DNA of 5,174 nucleotides from Pontimonas sp. (GTDB lineage: Bacteria; Actinomycetota; Actinomycetes; Actinomycetales; Microbacteriaceae). This document shows positions 1-4,578 of the stretch, piece by piece; position 1 is the stretch's first letter; each line of letters begins with the position of its first letter. The notes beneath the pieces are model-generated. The model had not been told where the DNA came from, ran no database searches, and worked only from the letters and a program-made list of their open reading frames with translations. Location: positions 1-5,174 of the forward strand of contig JAIOWV010000093.1 of the NCBI GenBank assembly GCA_021741945.1, written 5' to 3'. The position numbers were made by a program, and so were the translations under genes.

Positions 1-787
1 CCTTTCCGGGCTCTGTGTGGTTGGTGGCCGCGACTATTCGGATGAGATCACGGTGGCGCAACTGCTCTCCCACCGCTCGGGAATCACCGACTACTTTTCT
101 TTTCCCCGCCGCGGAGCCCTCTCGCTCCTCCGCCAGGCCGAAGACCGTGACCGGTCCTGGACTCTCCACCAGGCTCTGGAACTTGCGAGGCACTACCCGG
201 GGCGCTTCAAGCCCGGAGCACCAAACCGTGTTCACTACTCCGACACCAACTATCAAATTCTCGGCGCAATCCTGAAGAGCACTACTGGGCTCTCCTTCGC
301 GCAACTTGTCGACATTCGCATCGCAGGGCCACTGGGCCTGAAGAAGACCTATGCGTTCACCGCCGAGACTGCTGAGAAATACTACGAATTAGCGCCGGTG
401 TCCTGGAAGAAGAAAGAAATGCGGGGCCCCGAATCTCTCGCGAGCTTTGGCGCCGACGGAGGAATCGTCTCCACCACCAGAGAGGTGGTGAGCTTCCTCC
501 GGGCTCTCTGGTCCGGAAAGCTCACCGACGAAGCGTGGGTGCCCAAGCTCTGGTCCGACACTGTCCGTCTTGGCCCAGGCATCGGCATGGGTATGGGCTT
601 AGGAGCAATGACCTATCAGGTCAAGCGCGGGGTTGCCCCGTATGTGGGACACACTGGCTTCACCGGCAGCGCAGCGTTCGTCGACCCCACGCGTCGCATC
701 TTCGGGGCTGGAACGCTCAACCGTATTGGGTATCTCAACAAGCCAGCCCGGACACTCGCGAAGCTCATGACGAAGGCAGAGCCCTAA
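1..787 (+). CDS. Serine hydrolase, class C beta-lactamase / D-Ala-D-Ala carboxypeptidase superfamily (5' end missing)
   Basis: The frame is open from base 2, with no start inside the window that must be the true one; the GTG at 17 falls inside a conserved block (DEITVAQLLSHRSGITDY, the usual 'IT..qLLsHtSGl.dy' segment), so the gene begins upstream. About 261 codons are visible, ending at TAA 785-787. Counting from the GTG at 17, the YxN-type motif is HYSDTNY at 73-79, in the form Tyr-Ser-Asp rather than Tyr-Ser-Asn. A 'GADGGIVSTTREVVSFL' block lies at 145-161 and the third active-site motif, His-Thr-Gly, at 212-214. The nucleophile motif SxxK would lie before the left edge and cannot be checked. 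Family members are penicillin-binding-like hydrolases acting on peptidoglycan peptides, beta-lactams or small esters; the substrate cannot be named here. A signal peptide would also be out of view. The gene converges on recX and overlaps its stop codon. The superfamily is well supported; the exact activity is not. Confidence 0.88.
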   Translation, partial: LSGLCVVGGRDYSDEITVAQLLSHRSGITDYFSFPRRGALSLLRQAEDRDRSWTLHQALELARHYPGRFKPGAPNRVHYSDTNYQILGAILKSTTGLSFAQLVDIRIAGPLGLKKTYAFTAETAEKYYELAPVSWKKKEMRGPESLASFGADGGIVSTTREVVSFLRALWSGKLTDEAWVPKLWSDTVRLGPGIGMGMGLGAMTYQVKRGVAPYVGHTGFTGSAAFVDPTRRIFGAGTLNRIGYLNKPARTLAKLMTKAEP

Positions 788-1446
788 CGAAGAACCTCGT
801 CGACAACGCTGAAGATTTCGTTACCCGAATACCCGCGGCGTTGCAGATAGGCAACAAGCCTGCGCTTGGCAACCTCAGGCGCTAGAGACCCCAGCGCGCG
901 AGCACGATCTTCTGCAACCTCGCGCAGGCGAGAGCTCTCGTCGTCGTTACTGATTCCTTCAAGCGCTTCGTGGATGACGGCTTGGGGAACTCCTCGCTGG
1001 CGCATCCGCTCCGCTGCTGCGCGACGCCCAAGCCCCTGCCGAAGCACGTATTTATCGACCAGGTTGCTCGCCAGCTCGGCGTCATCAATGAGGCCCTGGC
1101 GCTCCAGGGTGCTGATTTGTTCGGCGACGACCTCAGCCGGCAACTCGCGAGCCACAAGCCTCGCCTCGATCTCCACCTTCGACACTCCCCTGGTCGCCAG
1201 GGCGTGAAGGGCAACATTTCGTGCACGCCGGTGAACGCGATCGCTCACGGCCTCTCCGCCGGCCTCAAGCGGCTCAGTACTGGTCGCATCGGACAAATCG
1301 GGACCCTCCTCGGGCGGGCTTGCTGGGGATGAAAGGGCTATCACTACAGCCTCGCCGGCGGCCGGCCTAGGCGCCCTGGAAACCCGCTCAACGGGGAACG
1401 CGATGATGGTGGCATCGCGCTCCCCGTGAACGAAGGGAATACTCAC
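784..1446 (-). CDS. recX: RecX, regulator of RecA
   Basis: RecX proteins bind in the groove of RecA filaments and modulate, usually inhibit, strand exchange and the coprotease activity. The 220-residue product has an Ala/Pro/Glu-rich N-terminal extension of about 70 residues with no recognisable fold, then a RecX core from about residue 72 to the end. The core shows the helical repeats: ARNVALHALATRGVSKVEIEA near 75-95, then GLIDDAELASNLVDKYV (118-134) followed by GRRAAAERMRQRGV (140-153), and RRLVAYLQRRGYSGNEI (195-211). The start is GTG at 1444-1446, only 3 bp after the recA stop, with AGGGAG inside the recA 3' end as ribosome binding site, so translation is probably coupled and the gene shares recA's SOS promoter. 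The stop TAG at 784-786 overlaps the TAA of the convergent serine hydrolase gene. Extended N-termini are known in actinobacterial RecX, so the long form is plausible, but its first 70 residues are less certain than the core. Confidence 0.93.
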   Translation of the reverse strand: MSIPFVHGERDATIIAFPVERVSRAPRPAAGEAVVIALSSPASPPEEGPDLSDATSTEPLEAGGEAVSDRVHRRARNVALHALATRGVSKVEIEARLVARELPAEVVAEQISTLERQGLIDDAELASNLVDKYVLRQGLGRRAAAERMRQRGVPQAVIHEALEGISNDDESSRLREVAEDRARALGSLAPEVAKRRLVAYLQRRGYSGNEIFSVVDEVLR

Positions 1447-1449
1447 GCT

Positions 1450-2547
1450 TTAGGCTCCCTGAGCCTGGCGTTCGGTGATTTTCTCTTCGAGGGATTCGAC
1501 CGGAGCCACTGGCTCTGCCTCCGCCTCCACCACAGGAGGGACCGCGGCCAGCTGGCCAACACCCAGTGCGGCAAGGATCTTGCGCTCGATTTCGTTCGCA
1601 ACGTCCTTGTTCTGGATGAGGTAGTTTCTAGCGTTTTCCTTACCCTGTCCCAGCTGGTCACCGTCGTAGGTGTACCAGGCACCAGATTTCTTCACAATCT
1701 CGTGCTCAACACCGAAGTCGATCAAGCTACCTTCACGGGAAATGCCGGTGCCGTAGAGGATGTCGAACTCGGCCTGCTTGAAGGGCGGGGCCATCTTGTT
1801 CTTGACGACCTTCACGCGGGTGCGGTTACCCACAGCCTCGGTTCCTTCTTTCAAGGTTTCAATCCGGCGAATATCGAGGCGGACAGAGGCGTAGAACTTG
1901 AGCGCCTTACCGCCGGATGTCGTTTCCGGGCTGCCAAAGAAGACGCCAATCTTCTCGCGAAGCTGGTTGATGAAGATCATGGTGGTACCGGTCTGGTTGA
2001 GACCACCCGTGAGCTTCCGCAATGCCTGAGACATCAGGCGAGCCTGAAGACCGACGTGGGTGTCGCCCATGTCGCCTTCGATTTCTGCTCGAGGAACCAG
2101 CGCAGCAACGGAGTCGATAACCACCAGGTCCACCGACCCCGAGCGCACCAACATGTCGGCGATCTCGAGGGCTTGCTCGCCCGTGTCTGGCTGAGATACG
2201 AGCAGCTGGTCGATGTCGACGCCCAAGTTCTTGGCGTATTCCGGGTCGAGGGCGTGCTCGGCGTCGATGAATGCTGCGATGCCACCCTGTTGCTGCACGT
2301 TCGCAATGGCGTGAAGAGTCAACGTGGTCTTACCCGAGGACTCTGGACCATAAATCTCGATGATGCGTCCGCGTGGCAAACCACCGACGCCCAAGGCGAC
2401 GTCCAAAGCGATGGACCCGGTGGGAATAACGGCGATGGGAGGGCGCTCGTCCGAACCCAGTCGCATGACCGAGCCCTTACCGAACTGTCGATCTATCTGC
2501 GCGAGTGCCGCTTCTAGGGCTTTTTCGCGATCTGTTGCTGCTGTCAT
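1450..2547 (-). CDS. recA: Recombinase A (RecA)
   Basis: DNA-dependent ATPase that forms filaments on single-stranded DNA, drives homologous pairing and strand exchange, and stimulates LexA self-cleavage in the SOS response. The 365-residue product is full length. It shows KGSVMRLG near 24-31, the Walker A motif GPESSGKT at 67-74, the catalytic-glutamate segment DAEHALD at 95-101 (Glu97), Walker B LVVIDS at 141-146, DNA-binding loop L1 around EIEGDMGDTH (155-164), Gln195 (equivalent to the E. coli allosteric Gln194) followed by loop L2 up to GGKALKFYASVRLD at 212-225, and an acidic C-terminal tail (EAEAEPVAPVESLEEK). No intein interrupts it, unlike M. tuberculosis recA. ATG at 2545-2547 is preceded by GGAAAGAGAG as ribosome binding site, and the protein begins at the usual place for the family. 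A LexA-type box lies about 205 bp upstream. Identification is certain. Confidence 0.99.
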   Translation of the reverse strand: MTAATDREKALEAALAQIDRQFGKGSVMRLGSDERPPIAVIPTGSIALDVALGVGGLPRGRIIEIYGPESSGKTTLTLHAIANVQQQGGIAAFIDAEHALDPEYAKNLGVDIDQLLVSQPDTGEQALEIADMLVRSGSVDLVVIDSVAALVPRAEIEGDMGDTHVGLQARLMSQALRKLTGGLNQTGTTMIFINQLREKIGVFFGSPETTSGGKALKFYASVRLDIRRIETLKEGTEAVGNRTRVKVVKNKMAPPFKQAEFDILYGTGISREGSLIDFGVEHEIVKKSGAWYTYDGDQLGQGKENARNYLIQNKDVANEIERKILAALGVGQLAAVPPVVEAEAEPVAPVESLEEKITERQAQGA

Positions 2548-2739
2548 TGCGATCTCTCTTTCCAGTAGTGCTCGGCTGCCTATCGGCTGTCGTCCTCCGC
2601 CACACCCCGTAAGGCGTGGGGTCTCTCGACAAGGCGGATGATGCAGGGAGCGGGCTTGAGCCTAAGCGGAACCTCAGACACCATCGGTGGGTGAGGTTGT
2701 TGCTGTGGAGTTAGCCCGCGATCTTCATCACTGTGGACG
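2548..2739 (-). promoter_or_regulatory. Long recA 5' leader
   Basis: The stretch between the candidate recA promoter and the recA ATG is about 190 nt and holds no convincing gene. If transcription begins near 2733, as the candidate -10 element suggests, the mRNA carries a leader of roughly 185 nt. It contains an imperfect hairpin (2670-2698) and a smaller possible hairpin with a 5-bp stem, ACCCC/GGGGT, at about 2604-2622 (bases read on the minus strand). Two short open frames exist on the minus strand: ATG at 2726-2728 ending at 2711-2713, and ATG at 2682-2684 ending at 2580-2582 (34 codons). Neither has a Shine-Dalgarno sequence, so I do not call them genes. The leader is an inference from promoter position; no start site is known. 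Confidence 0.4.
2670..2698 (-). repeat. Imperfect inverted repeat (hairpin) in recA leader
   Basis: Seven-bp arms AACCTCA (2670-2676) and TGAGGTT (2692-2698) are perfectly complementary. Inside them, after a 2x2 mismatch, CACC (2679-2682) pairs with GGTG (2686-2689) around a 3-nt loop. The transcript would fold into an 11-bp stem with one symmetric internal loop. No U-run follows it in the direction of recA, so it does not look like an intrinsic terminator. Its function is unknown; transcript stability, attenuation or simple chance are all open. Confidence 0.5.
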
Positions 2740-2769
2740 AGAGTACCGCTATTCGAACGAATATTCGAA
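2740..2769 (-). promoter_or_regulatory. Candidate recA promoter
   Basis: On the minus strand TACTCT (2740-2745) fits the TAnnnT pattern of an actinobacterial -10 element. The region 17-18 bp upstream of it is TCGAAT/TTCGAA (2763-2769), a weak -35 match. The SOS box overlaps this -35 and the spacer, which is where LexA would block RNA polymerase. The promoter is inferred from its position and a short motif only. Confidence 0.35.
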
Positions 2770-2774
2770 CGATT
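2751..2774. repeat. Two 12-bp tandem repeat units containing the SOS box
   Basis: ATTCGAACGAAT (2751-2762) is followed directly by ATTCGAACGATT (2763-2774), differing at one base. Each unit carries the hexamer palindrome TTCGAA, centred 12 bp apart. The SOS box is made from the junction of the two units. The second unit runs into the DUF3046 stop codon (TAA on the minus strand at 2773-2775). Confidence 0.7.
2753..2768. promoter_or_regulatory. LexA-type SOS box upstream of recA
   Basis: TCGAACGAATATTCGA matches the Gram-positive / actinobacterial LexA operator TCGAAC-N4-GTTCGA at all positions except one: the right half reads ATTCGA, not GTTCGA. The outer TCGAA/TTCGA arms are perfectly palindromic. 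It lies four bases beyond the DUF3046 stop codon and about 205 bp before the recA ATG. LexA control of recA is universal in SOS-competent actinobacteria, so the role is likely; binding is inferred. Confidence 0.8.
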
Positions 2775-3009
2775 ATCCTGGCGTGTCGGCAAGCGGCTCG
2801 ATGAGGCCAACCCCGTGTTGACGGCCCAGTGGCACCTGCATAGCCCCACATAGGGCGAGCCACACCCGTTTTGGGGCAACACCAGCATCAAGAGCCTGCT
2901 GGGCGGTCCGGTCGCCGAGAGAATCCATCACAAGATCACGCACCAGTGCGCGGCCCTGAAAGGGTCCAAATTCATCGTCCACGGCGATGAAGAACTCGCT
3001 GTGAGTCAC
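2773..3009 (-). CDS. DUF3046 family protein, function unknown
   Basis: This small actinobacterial family (usually 60-80 residues) commonly sits just upstream of recA. The 78-residue product has the family layout: an N-terminal SEFFIAVDDEFGPFQG segment (4-19), then GRALVRDLVMDSLGDRTAQQALDAG (19-43) and VWLALCGAMQVP near 49-60. It has no signal peptide or membrane segment and is probably a small helical cytoplasmic protein. GTG at 3007-3009 is preceded by AGGA at a suitable distance, and the gene lies 9 bp after the clgR stop codon, so the two are likely co-transcribed. Its stop codon touches the SOS repeat of the recA promoter. I know of no established function; the steady association with recA and clgR suggests a link to DNA repair or stress, which is only guilt by association. 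Confidence 0.9.
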   Translation of the reverse strand: MTHSEFFIAVDDEFGPFQGRALVRDLVMDSLGDRTAQQALDAGVAPKRVWLALCGAMQVPLGRQHGVGLIEPLADTPG

Positions 3010-3018
3010 GCGTAGTTC

Positions 3019-3336
3019 CTAACGAACCGCCATGTCGGAGTCAAACTGCGCAACCAGCTCGTCCGGCAGGGTGTCGGGGACGCTGGAGCGAGGAACAATG
3101 TCTTCGAACATCGCGAGGCGGTCGCCGACTTCGTGCATGATCACGGACAGCGGCATGTCAAGAGCATCGGCAATAGCGGCAAGAATCTCGCTCGAGGCCT
3201 CTTTCTGGCCCCGCTCAACCTCGCTCAGATAGCCCAGTGCAACGTTGGCACGGCTAGCGATTTGACGGAGGGTCGCACCCTTCTGCTGGCGAAAGTCGCG
3301 AAGGACGTCGCCTATTTCGTGTCTGACCAGAACCAT
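3019..3336 (-). CDS. clgR: ClgR-like XRE-family transcriptional regulator
   Basis: ClgR activates the clp protease genes and, in Corynebacterium, DNA-repair genes. The product is 105 residues with a single XRE-type helix-turn-helix: EIGDVLRDFRQQKG (7-20), TLRQIASRA (22-30) and the recognition-helix region ALGYLSEVERGQKEASSE (33-50), followed by ILAAIADALDMPLSVI. The GYLSEVERGQKEASSE block is characteristic of actinobacterial ClgR. I chose ATG at 3334-3336 because the protein then begins MVLVRHEIGDV, as the family does, and AGGAGG lies 7 nt before it. The frame stays open to an upstream start at 3429, but those 31 residues look unlike the family and would be read through the Shine-Dalgarno sequence. 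The C-terminus is Asp-Met-Ala-Val-Arg, not the Ala-Ala end reported to aid ClpP turnover in Streptomyces. It forms a probable unit with the DUF3046 gene. Confidence 0.92.
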   Translation of the reverse strand: MVLVRHEIGDVLRDFRQQKGATLRQIASRANVALGYLSEVERGQKEASSEILAAIADALDMPLSVIMHEVGDRLAMFEDIVPRSSVPDTLPDELVAQFDSDMAVR

Positions 3337-3458
3337 GTGTGCACCTCCTCTTACATTCTCGATGTGGACAACACTACCCACAACTCCTGACCGATTACCC
3401 TCAGGAATGCTGTGTAATTGCTGTGGCATTACCCGCGCAAGCCTACGGAGGCAGCAGT
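3337..3458 (-). promoter_or_regulatory. cinA-clgR intergenic region, probable clgR promoter
   Basis: These 122 bp separate the cinA stop codon from the revised clgR start and probably hold the clgR promoter. A -10-like TAGTGT sits at 3371-3376 (minus strand), without a good -35. Direct repeats are present: TGCTGTG at 3408-3414 and 3419-3425 (11-bp period) and ATTACCC at 3394-3400 and 3428-3434. A loose inverted repeat, TGTGG-N10-CCACA on the minus strand, lies around 3363-3382. A 4-bp stem, GCCT-CCGT-AGGC (3441-3452), follows the cinA stop but lacks a U-run, so no terminator is called. I saw no match to the published ClgR operator (CGC-N5-GCG core), so autoregulation is not shown. Confidence 0.35.
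3344..3349 (-). promoter_or_regulatory. Strong Shine-Dalgarno sequence deciding the clgR start
   Basis: AGGAGG on the minus strand, followed by 7 nt and then ATG at 3334-3336. It is the strongest ribosome binding site in the window and fixes the 105-residue form of ClgR. Confidence 0.8.
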
Positions 3459-3944
3459 TTATTCCCTCATCGCCAAAGCGTCATAGAGCGCCAGGAGTGC
3501 AGCGCGTCGCGCTGCAGAGCGAATATCGGCGCGATCGCCCTCCACCTGAACCTCGCGCACCATCGTGCCAAGCTCTCCCCCAGCCAGGGCCACAAAGACA
3601 AGCCCTGGCTTGGCTCCGCTGACGGGATCGGGATCAGGACCGGCAACGCCGGTCGTAGCAACGGCCAAATCAACGCCAAGGGCGCCCTGCGCCCCCTCCG
3701 CCATCGCGATGGCGACATCGGCGTTGACAGCGCCCTTCTCGGCCAGAAGAGCGGCGCTAACTCCGAGCAGGTCGTTTTTCACCATCAGGTCATAAGCGAC
3801 GATAGAGCCCTTGAAGACCGCCGAAGCGCCGGGGACCTCAACCAGAGCCGAAGCGACGAGACCGCCAGTGAGCGATTCCGCAGACCCGAGCGTCACACCC
3901 TTTGCTAGGGCCAGGCCGATGATGTCGGCGGGTTTATCGCTCAT
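3459..3944 (-). CDS. pncC: Nicotinamide-nucleotide amidase, CinA C-terminal domain protein
   Basis: The CinA C-terminal domain hydrolyses nicotinamide mononucleotide to nicotinate mononucleotide and ammonia, salvaging a by-product of NAD turnover such as that left by NAD-dependent DNA ligase. The 161-residue product consists of this domain alone, the usual length for stand-alone PncC; the N-terminal CinA domain found in competence-associated CinA is absent. Family motifs are AESLTGG (22-28), FKGSIVAYD (44-52), GAVNADVAIAMAEGA (71-85), ATTGVAGPD (96-104) and AKPGLVFVAL (111-120). The Ser/Thr cluster in the first and Lys45 in the second lie where the family's active-site residues are expected. 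The ATG at 3942-3944 lies inside the 3' end of pgsA (11-bp overlap), with GAGAAG as a weak ribosome binding site, so translation is likely coupled to pgsA. It is often annotated cinA; a competence role is not implied. Confidence 0.94.
   Translation of the reverse strand: MSDKPADIIGLALAKGVTLGSAESLTGGLVASALVEVPGASAVFKGSIVAYDLMVKNDLLGVSAALLAEKGAVNADVAIAMAEGAQGALGVDLAVATTGVAGPDPDPVSGAKPGLVFVALAGGELGTMVREVQVEGDRADIRSAARRAALLALYDALAMRE
3498..3516. repeat. Perfect 19-bp palindrome within the 3' end of pncC/cinA
   Basis: TGCAGCGCGTCGCGCTGCA has perfectly complementary 9-bp arms around a single central base. It encodes the Ser-Ala-Ala-Arg-Arg-Ala-Ala region (about residues 143-149) and lies about 37 nt before the stop codon. 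As RNA it could form an 8-bp GC-rich hairpin with a 3-nt loop. No U-run follows on either strand, so it is not a standard terminator. It may be a protein-binding site, an mRNA processing or stability element, or a by-product of Ala/Arg codons. Confidence 0.6.
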
Positions 3945-4575
3945 TGGTCTTCTCGGGGGCCTTGAGGCCTTTCACGAGGTAGTCGATGCCGGTCCACGTG
4001 GTGAGGACGACCACAATCGCCATCAGAACCCAGTTGAGGACGAACACCCACGAGCCGAGCACAATCCAGGTCGGGATAAGCCAGGACGAGAGAGTCACTG
4101 CCTGCGCGATGGTTTTCAGCTTGCCCCCGCGAGATGCCGGAATCACACGGTCCGAAAGAACCACAAACCTGAAGACGGTGATGCCAAGCTCACGAACCAC
4201 GATTACCAGAACAATCCAGAGCGGAAGCTCCCCCACCCACCACAGCGCACCCAGGGCGCCAACAATAAGCACCTTGTCGGCAATCGGATCCAACAAAATG
4301 CCGGTGTTGGTAATCAGGTTGCGGCGTCGCGCTAGGGCGCCATCAATGCCGTCTGTCGCGATAGCGGCGACAAACAGGAGCCCTGCGAGCCAGCGAGCAC
4401 CAGAATTTGCCCCGTCATCGATGACCACCAACCACACAAAAAGCGGCGCCACAAGAATCCGGACAACGGTGATGAGATTCGCAATATTCGCATTACTAAC
4501 CTGGCTCACACCAGCGGCGATAAACCTGCCGCGCAGACCACTGGAGGGTTGAGGGGATGATTCAGGACGTGCCAC
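3934..4575 (-). CDS. pgsA: CDP-diacylglycerol--glycerol-3-phosphate 3-phosphatidyltransferase (phosphatidylglycerophosphate synthase)
   Basis: Membrane enzyme that joins CDP-diacylglycerol and sn-glycerol 3-phosphate to make phosphatidylglycerophosphate, the committed step to phosphatidylglycerol and cardiolipin. The 213-residue product carries the full CDP-alcohol phosphotransferase motif: Asp75-x2-Asp78-Gly79-x2-Ala82-Arg83-x8-Gly92-x3-Asp96-x3-Asp100, which binds the metal ions and substrate. The family's opening NIANLITVVRILVAP is at 30-44, and hydrophobic segments lie near 33-52, 62-74, 101-115, 118-140, 162-180 and 183-197, fitting a polytopic membrane protein. The GTG at 4573-4575 lies 3 bp after the ftsK stop, with GGAAGGGA as ribosome binding site; this gives a hydrophilic N-terminal extension of about 25 residues before the conserved core, and a later start cannot be fully excluded. 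The pgsA assignment over other family members rests on its ftsK/cinA neighbours and the NIANLIT opening. Confidence 0.94.
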   Translation of the reverse strand: MARPESSPQPSSGLRGRFIAAGVSQVSNANIANLITVVRILVAPLFVWLVVIDDGANSGARWLAGLLFVAAIATDGIDGALARRRNLITNTGILLDPIADKVLIVGALGALWWVGELPLWIVLVIVVRELGITVFRFVVLSDRVIPASRGGKLKTIAQAVTLSSWLIPTWIVLGSWVFVLNWVLMAIVVVLTTWTGIDYLVKGLKAPEKTNER

Positions 4576-4578
4576 GAC

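Noticed and set aside
879..897. GCGCT/AGCGC inverted repeat as terminator for the plus-strand hydrolase gene
   Set aside because: Only 5 bp of stem with a 9-nt loop and no U-run; it lies within recX coding sequence.
1426..2517. Open frame of 363 codons on the plus strand opposite almost all of recA
   Set aside because: recA on the minus strand is certain. The antisense frame has no domain-like sequence and no ribosome binding site, and is the expected result of strong GC bias at recA third codon positions.
2598..2633. Possible PafBC-type (RecA-NDp) promoter, TTGTCG followed by TACGGG on the minus strand
   Set aside because: The spacing is 15 bp where I would expect about 11 between these elements, and the -10 lacks the final T.
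2711..2728. Very short ATG...TAA upstream frame in the recA leader
   Set aside because: No Shine-Dalgarno sequence; likely chance.
2580..2891. Minus-strand open frame of 103 codons spanning the recA leader and part of the DUF3046 gene
   Set aside because: It is out of frame with the DUF3046 gene, has no ribosome binding site and no family-like sequence. Its last 34 codons from ATG 2682-2684 could in principle be a leader peptide but nothing supports it.
3102..3118. TCGAAC near 3105 as a second LexA box
   Set aside because: Only one half-site is present; the other half does not match, and it lies inside the clgR coding sequence.
3337..3429. Upstream extension of clgR to a start at 3429 (136 residues)
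   Set aside because: The extra residues do not resemble the family, and the AGGAGG site serves the ATG at 3334-3336.
3531..3538. GCGATCGC octamer (resembles the cyanobacterial HIP1 repeat), also present near 1238
   Set aside because: Two copies in a GC-rich window are unremarkable and the gene content is actinobacterial.
3811..4552. Two open frames of 174 and 188 codons on the plus strand opposite pgsA and the start of cinA
   Set aside because: Their products are rich in Arg, His, Pro and Thr without recognisable motifs, and they lie antisense to well-identified genes.
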